From Alkalimonas collagenimarina (GTDB lineage Bacteria > Pseudomonadota > Gammaproteobacteria > Enterobacterales > Alteromonadaceae): a DNA stretch of 64,000 bases. The DNA lies in contig NZ_JAUZVZ010000001.1 in assembly GCF_030717845.1 (NCBI RefSeq), forward strand, positions 1 through 64,000, written 5' to 3'. Below, piece after piece: positions 1-9,181 of the stretch (the stretch's first letter is position 1; each line of letters begins with the position of its first letter). The translations under genes were made by a program, and so were the position numbers. The notes below the pieces were generated by a model that worked only from the letters and a program-made list of their open reading frames with translations, was not told the DNA's origin and searched no databases.

Positions 1-1
1 A

Positions 2-268
2 GACGCTGATTCGGATGCTGATGCCGACGCGGATGCCGACGCTGACGCAGATGCTGACGCCGATGCAGATGCAGACGCTGATGCGGACGCTGATGCGGAT
101 GCTGATGCCGATGCTGATGCAGACGCTGATGCAGATGCAGATGCAGATGCAGATGCTGATGCGGACGCCGATGCAGATGCAGATGCGGACGCCGATGCAG
201 ACGCCGACGCAGATGCGGATGCCGACGCGGATGCAGATGCCGACGCGGATGCCGATGCAGACGCCGAC
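2..268 (+). repeat. (Asp-Ala)n coding tract, hexamer GAYGCN
   Basis: The tract is 89 codons long and alternates GAT/GAC with an Ala codon. The only exception is a Ser codon at 11-13. All four Ala codons and both Asp codons are used in an irregular mix, so the DNA is not a perfect tandem repeat although the peptide is. The hexamer also keeps the +1 frame free of stops, which gives an artefactual Met/Thr-rich open frame at 15-287. Confidence 0.9.
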
Positions 269-1006
269 GGTGATGACGACTCAATAATCGACTATTTTGC
301 TGCTTACGGAAGAAATGAGCTGGGTGAAACGTTCGTATTAAAAATAACAGACTTTCCATCGGATTTTGCTTTTGAGCACATGCCTGAATTCCTTCAGGCA
401 GTCCGAGCTCATTACGGCGAGGAAGGATTCCGCTTAACTAACCATGTGATAAAATCAGAAGGTGAGTTTTATCTTGCCAATGGAGCCAGCACCAGTTTAG
501 GGGCTCCGTTTATGTTAGACGGCGATGGTGATGTGGCAGATGGCAGTGCTGTATTGTTTAGCTTTGAAGATTTTATTGCTCTGCTAGATGGTTATACTAG
601 CCCGGTACCATTGAACGCTAACCCTGATATCATGTCGGCTGAATCTGAGAATGAAAGTGCTGAAGTGTTTAGCTTTGCGATGGATGAAGAGCCGTTACTT
701 ATTAGTGAAAGTTTCCTTAATGAGGTGGCGGCCGATAACTCTGGTATAACACTTGGTCATGATGGCGTTTTACTGCAAGACCTGTTCCCTGAGCTTAATA
801 CCGCTAGTTTAGAGCAGTTGCTTGAGCTGGTTAGTAATGAGCAAGGTGAAGCCGTGCTTCAGTTAACCAATAATGAAACTGGTGCAGTTGAATCGGTGGT
901 GATCCAAGACGCGGATTACGAGCAACTGGTGGCAGTCTTTGGCTCAGCAGAACAAGCGATTGATGTATGGCTTGATCTTGGGCAACTCGTGATAGATCCG
1001 GTGTAA
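2..1006 (+). CDS. C-terminal part of a giant type I-secreted biofilm adhesin (LapA/BpfA class), 5'-truncated by window edge
   Basis: The frame is open from the first bases to the TAA at 1006; the ATG at 380 is internal. The visible part begins with an Asp-Ala dipeptide tract (codons 2-268), then an acidic DGDDDS segment, then about 240 acidic residues that I read as the C-terminal secretion region. No GGxGxDxxx RTX nonapeptide is visible here; any would lie upstream. Identification rests on the next genes: ABC exporter, HlyD and TolC homologues, LapG-like protease and LapD-like receptor, the order of the Shewanella bpfA and Pseudomonas lap loci. In that family the adhesin is held in the outer membrane by an N-terminal retention module that LapG cleaves; that module is outside the window. 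Repeat number, full size and ligand cannot be judged. Confidence 0.75.
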   Translation, partial: DADSDADADADADADADADADADADADADADADADADADADADADADADADADADADADADADADADADADADADADADADADADADADGDDDSIIDYFAAYGRNELGETFVLKITDFPSDFAFEHMPEFLQAVRAHYGEEGFRLTNHVIKSEGEFYLANGASTSLGAPFMLDGDGDVADGSAVLFSFEDFIALLDGYTSPVPLNANPDIMSAESENESAEVFSFAMDEEPLLISESFLNEVAADNSGITLGHDGVLLQDLFPELNTASLEQLLELVSNEQGEAVLQLTNNETGAVESVVIQDADYEQLVAVFGSAEQAIDVWLDLGQLVIDPV

Positions 1007-1013
1007 TTATAAA

Positions 1014-1033
1014 GCAGAGGCTTTTGCCTCTGC
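1014..1033 (+). terminator. 8-bp perfect hairpin between adhesin and exporter genes
   Basis: GCAGAGGC, loop TTTT, then GCCTCTGC lies 7 bases after the adhesin stop codon. The bases that follow on the plus strand are A-rich, not T-rich, so it is not a classical intrinsic terminator. It could be an mRNA 3'-end stabiliser or attenuator that sets a high adhesin to exporter ratio. Confidence 0.4.
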
Positions 1034-1051
1034 ACAAAAAAGAACGGATAA

Positions 1052-3202
1052 ATGCAAGCAATGTCTTCACAACCTATACCGGTTGATCCTCTGGAACATG
1101 ATCCGCTATTGCAGTGCTTGGTATTTTTTAGCAAGCACTATGGTCGCCCGTTATCAGCCAAAACGCTAAGCATGGGGTTGCCTGTGCATCAGGGCCGTTT
1201 GCTATTAAAAGATATTCCCCGTGCTGCTCAGCGTGGTGGTCTTGCCGCTAAGTTTTCTGAGCAGCATTTCAATACCCTTGCCGAGGGTTTTTTGCCCTGT
1301 GTGGTCTTATTAGAGCACGGCAAGGCATGTGTTTTACTCGCAAGGGATCAGGCAAAAGCAACCGTGACGGTGTCATGGCCAGAAGTGGAAGATTCGGAAG
1401 AAGAGATCCCACTGGCTGAGTTTGAAGCTCGTTTTAGCGGGCACTTATTGCTGGTTAAGAAGAAACATCGGTTTGATGCCAGATCGCCAAAAGTACTGCA
1501 CAGCCTAAAAGGGCATTGGTTCTGGGATACCATTAAATTATCTTCTCCAATCTATCGTGATGCGTTAATTGCCGCATTTTTTATCAACTTATTTGCGGTT
1601 GCGACGCCGCTCTATGTGATGAATGTCTATGATCGTGTGGTACCTAACCTGGCGATGGATACCCTTTGGGTACTCACCAGTGGCATGGTCATTATTTTTG
1701 CATTTGAATTTATTCTGAGGCAATTACGAGGCTATTTGCTGGATGTGGCGGCCCGTAAATCCGACGTCATCTTGTCATCACGCTTATTTGAAAAAATGCT
1801 GAATCTCAAAGCCAAAGCACGACCAAACTCGCTTGGCGCTTTTACCCGGAATGTGCAGGATTTTGATTCTATTCGTGATTTTGTTGCTTCATCAACCATG
1901 GCGGCACTGATTGATTTACCTTTTGCGTTGTTATTTTTTCTGATCATTGTGTTTTTAGCCGGGCCTGTGGCCCTGGTCCCTTTTGTTGGTATTGTCGTCA
2001 TGTTGTTGTTTTCGCTATGGGTACTCCGTCGTATGGAGCCTTTGGTGGCAGAAGGTGTTCGATTAAACAGCCAAAAACAAGCGCATTTGGTGGAATCCTT
2101 GTCTGGATTGGACTCGTTAAAACTTGCCGGTGCAGAAAGTCAGTTTCAGGGCAAGTGGGAATCACTGGTATCCGACAGCGCGGCATGGTCGATGCAAATT
2201 AAAAAGTACACGGTTGCCGTGGCCAGTGTCACCAGTTTTGTGCAGCACAGCGTGACGCTTGGTATCGTGGTCAGCGGTGTTTATCTTATTACCGATAATG
2301 CGCTAAGTTTGGGGGGCTTGATTGCCATTGTGTTGTTAGGCAACCGTTTGGTCGCCCCTTTTGCACAGATTTCTTTACTTTCAACACGATATCAAAATGC
2401 TAAAGCAGCTTTAGCCAGTCTTGAACAGATGATGACTTTGGAAGAAGAGCAGACCGACCATTTCCTTCATCGCTCGTACTTTGACGGCAAAATAGAATTT
2501 GAACGTGTGAGTTTTAGCTATCCGGGCACACAGCATCAGGTGTTAACTGATGTCAGTTTTACCATACGGCCAGGTGAAAAAGTGGCTATTATTGGCCGTA
2601 TTGGTAGTGGAAAAACGACCATTGAAAAACTAATGTTGCAGTTTTATCAGCCTGCTGAAGGGGCTATCCGCTTTGACGGTGTTGATAGTCAGCAAATCAA
2701 CCCGATTGATCTGCGACAGAAAATTGGTTGTGTACCGCAAGACATCAACCTTTTTTATGGCAGTGTACGGGACAATATTACGCTTGGGGTACCGCATGTC
2801 GATGATGAGCGGGTGCTGAAAGCAGCTCGACTGGCTGGCGTCACCCAATTTACCGATCATGAGCCCAATGGGTTAGATCGCCAAGTGGGTGAGCGAGGCA
2901 TGTATTTATCGGGTGGACAGCGGCAAAGTGTTGCGATGGCTCGCGCTTTGTTATTCAACCCTCCCATATTGGTGCTGGATGAACCGACCAGTCATATGGA
3001 TAGTTATACTGAGTTCCAGTTAACACGCCATATCAGCCAGGTTGCTAAAGACAAAACACTGTTGCTGATTACGCACAAGATGTCGATGTTAGAATTGGTC
3101 GATAGAGTGATCGTGTTGGAGAAAGGCCGCGTTGTGGCGGATGGAGACAAAGCGACGGTGTTAGCTGCTCTCAAGCAAGGAACTGCTTCTCATGCTAACT
3201 AA
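1052..3202 (+). CDS. Type I secretion ABC transporter, permease-ATPase (LapB/RtxB family)
   Basis: This is the inner-membrane exporter for the upstream adhesin (716 aa). Residues about 15-140 form a C39-peptidase-like domain of the non-cleaving type found in RTX exporters. Residues about 160-440 hold the six-helix transmembrane domain, and about 475-710 the ATPase. Seen in the ATPase are a Walker A GRIGSGKTT (about residue 515), signature LSGGQ (about 622), Walker B ILVLDEP (about 640) and an H-loop ITHK. The ATG at 1061 is an alternative start; both have weak ribosome binding sites. The coding end overlaps the HlyD gene by 11 bases, so the two are translationally coupled. Confidence 0.9.
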   Translation: MQAMSSQPIPVDPLEHDPLLQCLVFFSKHYGRPLSAKTLSMGLPVHQGRLLLKDIPRAAQRGGLAAKFSEQHFNTLAEGFLPCVVLLEHGKACVLLARDQAKATVTVSWPEVEDSEEEIPLAEFEARFSGHLLLVKKKHRFDARSPKVLHSLKGHWFWDTIKLSSPIYRDALIAAFFINLFAVATPLYVMNVYDRVVPNLAMDTLWVLTSGMVIIFAFEFILRQLRGYLLDVAARKSDVILSSRLFEKMLNLKAKARPNSLGAFTRNVQDFDSIRDFVASSTMAALIDLPFALLFFLIIVFLAGPVALVPFVGIVVMLLFSLWVLRRMEPLVAEGVRLNSQKQAHLVESLSGLDSLKLAGAESQFQGKWESLVSDSAAWSMQIKKYTVAVASVTSFVQHSVTLGIVVSGVYLITDNALSLGGLIAIVLLGNRLVAPFAQISLLSTRYQNAKAALASLEQMMTLEEEQTDHFLHRSYFDGKIEFERVSFSYPGTQHQVLTDVSFTIRPGEKVAIIGRIGSGKTTIEKLMLQFYQPAEGAIRFDGVDSQQINPIDLRQKIGCVPQDINLFYGSVRDNITLGVPHVDDERVLKAARLAGVTQFTDHEPNGLDRQVGERGMYLSGGQRQSVAMARALLFNPPILVLDEPTSHMDSYTEFQLTRHISQVAKDKTLLLITHKMSMLELVDRVIVLEKGRVVADGDKATVLAALKQGTASHAN

Positions 3203-4592
3203 GGGACTAGAGCGTTTTCTTGGCTGGTTTTGGCCCGCGCAACCAGCGATTTCTGATCAAGAGTTGGAATACATTGATGATTTGCATTCTCGTATCTCCT
3301 TTAAACCACCCTACAGGGCCAGACGAGTACTGATGATCATCAGTGTGATGGTATTGGTTTTCTTTTGCTGGGCATTTTTTGCCGAAATTGATGAAGTATC
3401 GCGCGGGCAGGGGCGGGTCATACCATCGCAGCAGCTGCAAGTTGTGCAGAACCTGGAAGGTGGGATCTTACAGCAGATATTAGTGCGGGAAGGGGAGCAG
3501 GTTACTCAGGGGCAAGCGCTAATGTCGATTGACCGAACTCGATTTTTAGCCGATGTCCAGGAGCAGCAGTATCAACGATCAACCTTGCAAGCTGATATTG
3601 CCCGATACCAAGCTGAGCTTGCATCCGTACGAGTTGAGGTAGCCAGAGCTTATATCGAGTTGCAGGAGCCTGACTTTTCATCACTGGAGATGGAATCGGG
3701 CAACCTTCAACATTATCAGGCGCTGTTTCGTGAGCGTATGCAAGGCTTGGAAAATGTGTTTGGTATTGTCGCCGAGCAAATTCAACAGCGTCAGCAAGAG
3801 CGGGCTGAGATTGAATCTCGTATTGGTCACTTGCAACGCAGCTATGCCTTGGTTGAACAAGAGATCAATTTAACTCGCCCTTTGGCGCGGCGCGGGGTGG
3901 TATCGGAAGTAGAGCTGTTGCAGCTTGAGCGCCGCTTTACTGAAGTCCAATCTGAATTGGATACTGCCCGATTTAACCTGCCACGCGTGAATGCCGCACT
4001 GCAAGAAAGTTATCGCAAGCAAGTTGAAGCTGCGTTGCAGTTTCGCACCGAAAGTCAGCAAAAACTAGCTGAGGCATCCTCTCGTCTGAGTGTGCTGCAG
4101 GCCTCTTTGGTACAGTTGTCTGATCGGTTAAATCGAACCCAAGTGGTTTCGCCAGTGAATGGTATCATCAATTCCATCAAAATTAATACCGTCGGAGGAG
4201 TGATCCAACCTGGGATGGATTTAATTGAAATTGTGCCACAGGAAGAAGCCTTGGTGATTGAAGCTAGAATGTCACCTCGTGATATTGCTTTCATTCGGCC
4301 AGGGCTGACGGCCATGGTGAAGCTCACTGCCTATGATTTTACGATTTACGGTGGCCTAAGTGGTACGCTTGAATACATCAGTGCTGATGCTATGGTGGAT
4401 GAGCAAGGCAATAGTTATTATCTGGTGAGAGTCAGAACCGAAGGAAACTTCACTGATCCCGCAGGTGAGCCCCTGCCAATTATGCCTGGTATGATTGCCT
4501 CCATCGATATTTTGACGGGGAAGCGAACCTTGCTGCAATACTTATTGAAACCCATTACTCGTGCAAAACAAAGTGCTTTAAAGGAGAGATGA
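3192..4592 (+). CDS. HlyD-family membrane fusion protein of the type I exporter (LapC-like)
   Basis: This periplasmic adaptor links the ABC transporter to the TolC-like channel. The 466 aa show a cytoplasmic N-terminus, one transmembrane helix at about residues 46-66 (MIISVMVLVFFCWAFF), a first lipoyl half with the motif QVVQNLEGGILQ, a long Gln/Glu-rich coiled coil (about 120-300), the second lipoyl half (VVSPVNGIINS), and a beta-barrel domain ending in the family motif MPGMIASIDILTGKRT. The length is normal for the family. It starts inside the end of the transporter gene and ends one base before the TTG of the next gene. Confidence 0.92.
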   Translation: MLTKGLERFLGWFWPAQPAISDQELEYIDDLHSRISFKPPYRARRVLMIISVMVLVFFCWAFFAEIDEVSRGQGRVIPSQQLQVVQNLEGGILQQILVREGEQVTQGQALMSIDRTRFLADVQEQQYQRSTLQADIARYQAELASVRVEVARAYIELQEPDFSSLEMESGNLQHYQALFRERMQGLENVFGIVAEQIQQRQQERAEIESRIGHLQRSYALVEQEINLTRPLARRGVVSEVELLQLERRFTEVQSELDTARFNLPRVNAALQESYRKQVEAALQFRTESQQKLAEASSRLSVLQASLVQLSDRLNRTQVVSPVNGIINSIKINTVGGVIQPGMDLIEIVPQEEALVIEARMSPRDIAFIRPGLTAMVKLTAYDFTIYGGLSGTLEYISADAMVDEQGNSYYLVRVRTEGNFTDPAGEPLPIMPGMIASIDILTGKRTLLQYLLKPITRAKQSALKER

Positions 4593-4593
4593 C

Positions 4594-5928
4594 TTGAAGT
4601 TCAACAAAAAAACAACATGGAAGCTGGCTCTTTGTCTGGTGATTTCATCAGTGCCTGTTGCCGTTAGTCAGGCGGACTCGCTGGAGTTTACGGTGGCACA
4701 AACGCTGCACAGTAACCCGGCGATCCGTGAAGTGTTTTATCGCTACCACGCTTATGAGCAGGATAGAAAAACGGCTCGGGGAGGCTGGCTTCCAACGTTG
4801 GATTTACAAGCAGTTGCTCAGCTTAATAAGTCAGAATCGCCTTTATCCAGATTGCGTGATGATGTTGAGTCTGGTCGTGCTGGTAATGTGTCACTAACAC
4901 TACGCCAGATGCTTTTTGACGGTTTTTATACGCCAAACGAGGTAGACCGTAATAAGGCTGAAGCTCAGGCTGAATTTTGGAGCTTATTGGCGACCAGCGA
5001 ATCAGTCGCACTGGAAGTGGCTCGTGTTTATCTTGAAGTGTTGAAAACGGAACAATTAAAAGCACTCGCTGAAAAGAACTTGCAATCTCACCGGGCGATT
5101 TATGAACAAATTAGTGACCGGGTGGAATCAGGCCTTGGTTCGCAATCGGATCTATCTCAGATCAGAGGGCGACTAGCCAGAGCTCATGCAAATTACCTGG
5201 CCGCTCAAAATAATGATGTGGATGCTCGTTCTGCTTTTATGGCAGTGGTTGGCTATTACCCGTCTAATCTGCGTGTGCCAGTCCCTGATATACGTTTACT
5301 TCCTGCTTCAAAGCAACAGCTGCTAGAGCAGGCTCGGGATCAACATCCTATTATGTATTCAGCGAGTTTTGATGTTGATGCAACTGAGGCGCATCAAGCA
5401 GCTCATCGCTCAAATTACTGGCCACAATTGCACCTTGAAGTACAGGCCAATAAATTTAACCGCTGGCAACGAGACAATGATTACGTAGATAGAACTCAGG
5501 CGCGTCTGGTACTGCGTTACAACTTATTTAACGGTCGTCGTGATTATCACCAACAAACTAAGTTGGCCTACCGGACGGCAGAAGCAAAAGAAATTCGTGA
5601 GCAAGCTTATCGGCAAGTAATTGAGAGTGCACGTTTATCTTGGTCTGCCAAGCAAACCTTATTTCAACAATTGGCATATTTGCAAGAGCATGTGGAAGAG
5701 AGTTATAAAACTCAAGTTGCCTTCCGTGAACAGTTTGATTTAGGTCGTCGCTCTTTACTGGATTTGTTGGATACAGAAAATGAACTTTTTGAGGCTCGGG
5801 GCAGTTTCGTTGCGGCTGAAATGGATCATGTTTTTGCCAATTTCCGCATTTTACAAGCAAAGGGTGAATTATTGACTGCGCTTCGTATTGATGCTGATCA
5901 GTTCTTCCAAACGAAAGGAAAGGAGTAA
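4594..5928 (+). CDS. TolC-family outer-membrane channel of the adhesin exporter (LapE/AggA-like)
   Basis: 444 aa with a signal peptide (cleavage after about VAVSQA) and the two-fold TolC repeat, each half with long amphipathic helices. The C-terminal half has the typical FNLGRRSLLDLLD-type segment (here QFDLGRRSLLDLLDTENELF). The start is TTG at 4594, chosen because AAGGAG (4581-4586) sits at a good distance and no Met lies between it and the signal peptide. It is the third exporter part, after the ABC and HlyD genes, and is followed four bases later by the lipoprotein gene. Confidence 0.9.
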   Translation: MKFNKKTTWKLALCLVISSVPVAVSQADSLEFTVAQTLHSNPAIREVFYRYHAYEQDRKTARGGWLPTLDLQAVAQLNKSESPLSRLRDDVESGRAGNVSLTLRQMLFDGFYTPNEVDRNKAEAQAEFWSLLATSESVALEVARVYLEVLKTEQLKALAEKNLQSHRAIYEQISDRVESGLGSQSDLSQIRGRLARAHANYLAAQNNDVDARSAFMAVVGYYPSNLRVPVPDIRLLPASKQQLLEQARDQHPIMYSASFDVDATEAHQAAHRSNYWPQLHLEVQANKFNRWQRDNDYVDRTQARLVLRYNLFNGRRDYHQQTKLAYRTAEAKEIREQAYRQVIESARLSWSAKQTLFQQLAYLQEHVEESYKTQVAFREQFDLGRRSLLDLLDTENELFEARGSFVAAEMDHVFANFRILQAKGELLTALRIDADQFFQTKGKE

Positions 5929-5932
5929 AAGG

Positions 5933-6559
5933 ATGTTGAAGGCGACGATCATAGCACTAGTGGCTTTTAGCTTATTGGCTTGTGCACAAGCACCAACCAA
6001 TCATGTAGGTGCTTTAACCAACAGTGAGTTAGAGCAGCTTAAAGATAGAGATGAGGATGGTGTGATCCGGCAGCGTGATCTCTGTCCACAAACAGGATCC
6101 GCGGCTTTAGTGACGGTTGATGGATGCAGCTCACTGCAAACTCAACACTTTGTTTCTGTTCATCCATTGCAGTTTTACCGGGACGATCGCATCCTTGGCT
6201 GTGCTGAGCTCAGAAGCTTGATGGCATTGATTAAGCATTTTCAATTAGCAGAAGAGCCTATTGAGCTGACTTTATTGGCCCATCAGATCCAAGGCCAAGC
6301 TGCGCTTGATAGAGGGCTGTTTGACCGCCGCATCGCTTACCTGAAAGAGCGGCTATGGGCTGAGTACCGCCACAAGTTGCCAGCAATCAAAGTTCGGGTG
6401 GATACGGTGCAAGTTGATGATGCTTTTGTCATGAACCCAAACCAGATTGCGATCAAAGCGAAGAACTTATCGAGTGGGGAGGTACTAAAATGGCACATTT
6501 ACTCGATGGAAGGGCGTGCTGGTGATGAGGTGGATGCGCATTCGGCCAGTGGTTGGTAA
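5933..6559 (+). CDS. Lipoprotein with thrombospondin-3-like motif and degenerate OmpA-like domain
   Basis: 208 aa. The start is ATG 5933, just after AAAAGG; it gives a lipoprotein signal ending in the lipobox LLAC (Cys at residue 17). A calcium-binding-like DRDEDGVIRQRDLCP stretch follows, similar to the one in the OmpA protein at 9182. The C-terminal half resembles an OmpA peptidoglycan-binding domain by position (AHQI in place of GHTD, LFDRRIAYLKERL in place of LSxxRAxxVxxxL), so the Asp that holds diaminopimelate is missing while the Arg remains. Shewanella bpf operons also carry an OmpA-domain gene at this place. Its job is unknown; a role in adhesin export or retention is an inference. 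Confidence 0.7.
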   Translation: MLKATIIALVAFSLLACAQAPTNHVGALTNSELEQLKDRDEDGVIRQRDLCPQTGSAALVTVDGCSSLQTQHFVSVHPLQFYRDDRILGCAELRSLMALIKHFQLAEEPIELTLLAHQIQGQAALDRGLFDRRIAYLKERLWAEYRHKLPAIKVRVDTVQVDDAFVMNPNQIAIKAKNLSSGEVLKWHIYSMEGRAGDEVDAHSASGW

Positions 6560-6565
6560 CGGTTT

Positions 6566-7210
6566 GTGATGCTAGCGTTTAGGGCTTTTGTGGTTGCGGG
6601 CTTTGGTTTGATGCTCGGTTGGCTCGCCATAGCTGCATCGCAGCAAGAACAGGCCCTTAGCTACCTGAATGAACACTATAATGAGCAGGCGATCCGCCGT
6701 TATCAGAGTTGGCGCCAACTCATAGAACAACAGCAGCAACTGCCAGAGGTTGAGCAGCTTGAGGTGGTGAATCGGTTTTTTAATTTATTCGAGTTCGTCG
6801 ATGATTCGGTGTTGTGGCAGCAGGAAGATTATTGGGCAACACCGCTCGAGTTCATTGGTCAAGGTGCTGGTGATTGTGAAGATTTTAGCATTGCCAAGTA
6901 CTTTACCCTGCTCGAGTTGGGAGTGGATATTAACAAGCTGCGATTGGTGTATGTAAAAGCGGTACAGTTGAATCAGTTTCATATGGTTCTGGCTTATTAC
7001 CCAACACCAACAGCCGTGCCGCTGATACTGGATAATTTGGATGGAATGATAAAACCAGCGTCTCAGCGGCCTGATTTGATCCCCGTGTTTAGTTTTAATG
7101 GGCAGCAACTGTGGCTGAACCGTCAGCGTGGTCGTAGCGAGGCGATAGGCTCGCCTGAGCGTTTGCCACAGTGGATGGAACTTCTCGAACGTTATGCTCA
7201 CCCTGAGTGA
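6566..7210 (+). CDS. lapG: LapG/BpfG-type periplasmic cysteine protease (transglutaminase-like, BTLCP family)
   Basis: In this family the protease cuts the N-terminal retention module of the adhesin and releases it from the cell surface unless sequestered by LapD. 214 aa with an N-terminal export helix (residues about 6-24). The active-site triad is visible: Cys104 in GAGDCEDF, His139 in QFHMVLAYY and Asp156 in LILDNLD. Asp103 and Glu105 match the calcium-binding residues that flank the Cys in LapG. The start is GTG 6566 or ATG 6569. It lies directly before the lapD-like gene, the usual order. Confidence 0.9.
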   Translation: MMLAFRAFVVAGFGLMLGWLAIAASQQEQALSYLNEHYNEQAIRRYQSWRQLIEQQQQLPEVEQLEVVNRFFNLFEFVDDSVLWQQEDYWATPLEFIGQGAGDCEDFSIAKYFTLLELGVDINKLRLVYVKAVQLNQFHMVLAYYPTPTAVPLILDNLDGMIKPASQRPDLIPVFSFNGQQLWLNRQRGRSEAIGSPERLPQWMELLERYAHPE

Positions 7211-7225
7211 TGAAAGGATAGCACT

Positions 7226-9166
7226 ATGACTCTTTTTCGACAGCTACTGGCTTTGATATTACTTAGTCTTACGCTGAGTTTGGCTGGTGTGCTTTGGTTA
7301 AGTTTTGATAATAGCCGGGATTTTCTGGCCAGTCAGCTGACCACTGATATTGATAACACCAGTGTATCCTTGGCTGGGGCTTTGCAACCCCATCTGGACC
7401 CGTTGCAGCCAGTGCTTATTGAAAGTACGTTAAAAGCTTATGCCGATGGCGGTTTTTATCAGCAGTTACAGGTGACCTTGTATGATAGTGAACAACGTTG
7501 GACAGAAAGCCGGCAGGTGTCACGTGATGGTGTTCCCGATTGGTTTTTGCAATTGAATTTACTGCCTGTCGTCGAACGACGGGTGATCTTGACCAGTGGT
7601 TGGATGCAATATGGTGAGCTCACCATAAAAGGCCATCCGGGGCTGGCCACTCAAACTTTATGGCAAACCTTGATTCAGCTATTAAGTTGGTTTGCCATGA
7701 TCACGCTGATTATCGTGGCTTTAGCTGCGCTTGGGATCCGGAAAATACTTCGGCCATTGCAGCATATTCATCATACCTCCGAGCGGATCCGTCAGCATCA
7801 GTTTGATACGGCTATCCCATTACCAAAGACTCGTGAACTTCGTGCTGTAGTGCAGGCTATCAATCAAATGTCGCAGCAGTTGCAACAGGATTTTGCCGAG
7901 AGTGATCAACGTCAGCAACAGCTGAAAGATCAGGCGTTTCGCGATCCGGTCAGTAGTTTGGCTAATAGACGGTTTTTTAATCAGCAATTGCAAGTCTGGT
8001 TGCAGCAAGAGCCCCGGGGGGTTCTGGCCATGCTGAAATTACCAGCTTTGTCGCAACGGGATCAACAAAGCTTTGTCGAACGCGATCGTGCCATTGCCAA
8101 AGCTAGCCAGTTGATGCAGCATCAGCTGACTGGTGTGTCCGATGCATTATTGTGCCGGTTGGGGCTGGATGAGTTTGCCCTGATCCTGCCGGGACAAAGC
8201 ATTGAGCAGAGCCAGCGATTATTGCAACAGATGCAACAAGTATTATTGGAACTCTTTAGTGCATCAAACCGTTCGGTCTGGGTTGGTGCTTGCTGGGTGA
8301 ATCAACCGATGGCTGTTTCAGAGGCCATGTCCTTGGTTGATCAGGCTTTGCAACAGGCTAGAACCGCAGATGATAGTCAGGTTCTGGTGCAGGTTGACCA
8401 AACTGAGGTGATTCAGCGTTCAGAGTTAGTCAGTACACTGCAACAAGCAGTGGAGCAAGGTTCGATTAGCTTCTCGCAACAGCCGGTTTATGTGTTGTCG
8501 ACTGAGAAAGCTCTGGTGCATTATGAGCTGTTTGCCAGACTGGAATTTCCATTAGGTACTTTGCTTCCAGCGGCCAACTTTATGTCAACCTTGGATGAAT
8601 GTGAGTTAGGTCTTCGTTTTGACCAGCAAGCCATTCGTTTGGTCTTGGCGCAGCTACGGAAGCAGCCGGAAGCCAGAGTCGTGTTGAATCTATCGGCTGC
8701 ATCATTAAAGTCGACAGCATTTCAGCGCTGGTTACGTACGCAGCTGCAAGATTATGCTGATGTGGCAGCTCATTTTGGTCTTGAGTGCTCTGAGGAAAGT
8801 GTTTTGTACAATCGCGCAGCCGTGCAATCGCTGGTGACATTGCTACGTGAATTTGATGTATGCTTTGGCTTGGACCGAGTAGGTCGTAACTTTGCATCCA
8901 TGGCCTATGTCCAACAGGTTCGGCCTGATTATGTGAAGATTGATGCTGCTTTCACGCAATCACTGGCATCATCGCCACAGGAAAGTGTCTTTTTAACGTC
9001 TCTGGTCTCGACCATACGTGCGCTAAGTATTCAGGTACTTGCGGTACATATTGAAGACAATGAGCAATTAGAGCAGTTATCCCATTATCGGTTTGATGGG
9101 TACCAAGGGTACTTGCATCAGCCTGAACCATTTTTACAAACTGAATCAAATATAAACCGTATCTAA
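7226..9166 (+). CDS. lapD: LapD/BpfD-type c-di-GMP receptor with degenerate GGDEF and EAL domains
   Basis: An inner-membrane inside-out receptor: when c-di-GMP binds its EAL domain, the periplasmic domain captures LapG and the adhesin stays on the cell. 646 aa: helix 1 (about 5-27), periplasmic domain (about 28-150), helix 2 (about 150-170), HAMP linker, GGDEF (about 230-390) and EAL (about 395-640). The GGDEF motif is LGLDEF, EAL is ELF and the catalytic DDFG segment is replaced by LDRVG, so neither synthesis nor hydrolysis is expected. KID of the EAL domain remains. The start has AAAGGA 8 bases upstream. Confidence 0.9.
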   Translation: MTLFRQLLALILLSLTLSLAGVLWLSFDNSRDFLASQLTTDIDNTSVSLAGALQPHLDPLQPVLIESTLKAYADGGFYQQLQVTLYDSEQRWTESRQVSRDGVPDWFLQLNLLPVVERRVILTSGWMQYGELTIKGHPGLATQTLWQTLIQLLSWFAMITLIIVALAALGIRKILRPLQHIHHTSERIRQHQFDTAIPLPKTRELRAVVQAINQMSQQLQQDFAESDQRQQQLKDQAFRDPVSSLANRRFFNQQLQVWLQQEPRGVLAMLKLPALSQRDQQSFVERDRAIAKASQLMQHQLTGVSDALLCRLGLDEFALILPGQSIEQSQRLLQQMQQVLLELFSASNRSVWVGACWVNQPMAVSEAMSLVDQALQQARTADDSQVLVQVDQTEVIQRSELVSTLQQAVEQGSISFSQQPVYVLSTEKALVHYELFARLEFPLGTLLPAANFMSTLDECELGLRFDQQAIRLVLAQLRKQPEARVVLNLSAASLKSTAFQRWLRTQLQDYADVAAHFGLECSEESVLYNRAAVQSLVTLLREFDVCFGLDRVGRNFASMAYVQQVRPDYVKIDAAFTQSLASSPQESVFLTSLVSTIRALSIQVLAVHIEDNEQLEQLSHYRFDGYQGYLHQPEPFLQTESNINRI

Positions 9167-9181
9167 TAAAGGAGAAATACG

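Noticed and set aside
15-287. Met/Thr-rich 90-codon frame over the first 290 bases
   Set aside because: It is the +1 reading of the GAYGCN repeat; the real adhesin frame runs through it in another phase.
7226-9166. LapD-like protein as an active cyclase/phosphodiesterase
   Set aside because: Both active-site motifs are degenerate (LGLDEF, ELF, LDRVG).
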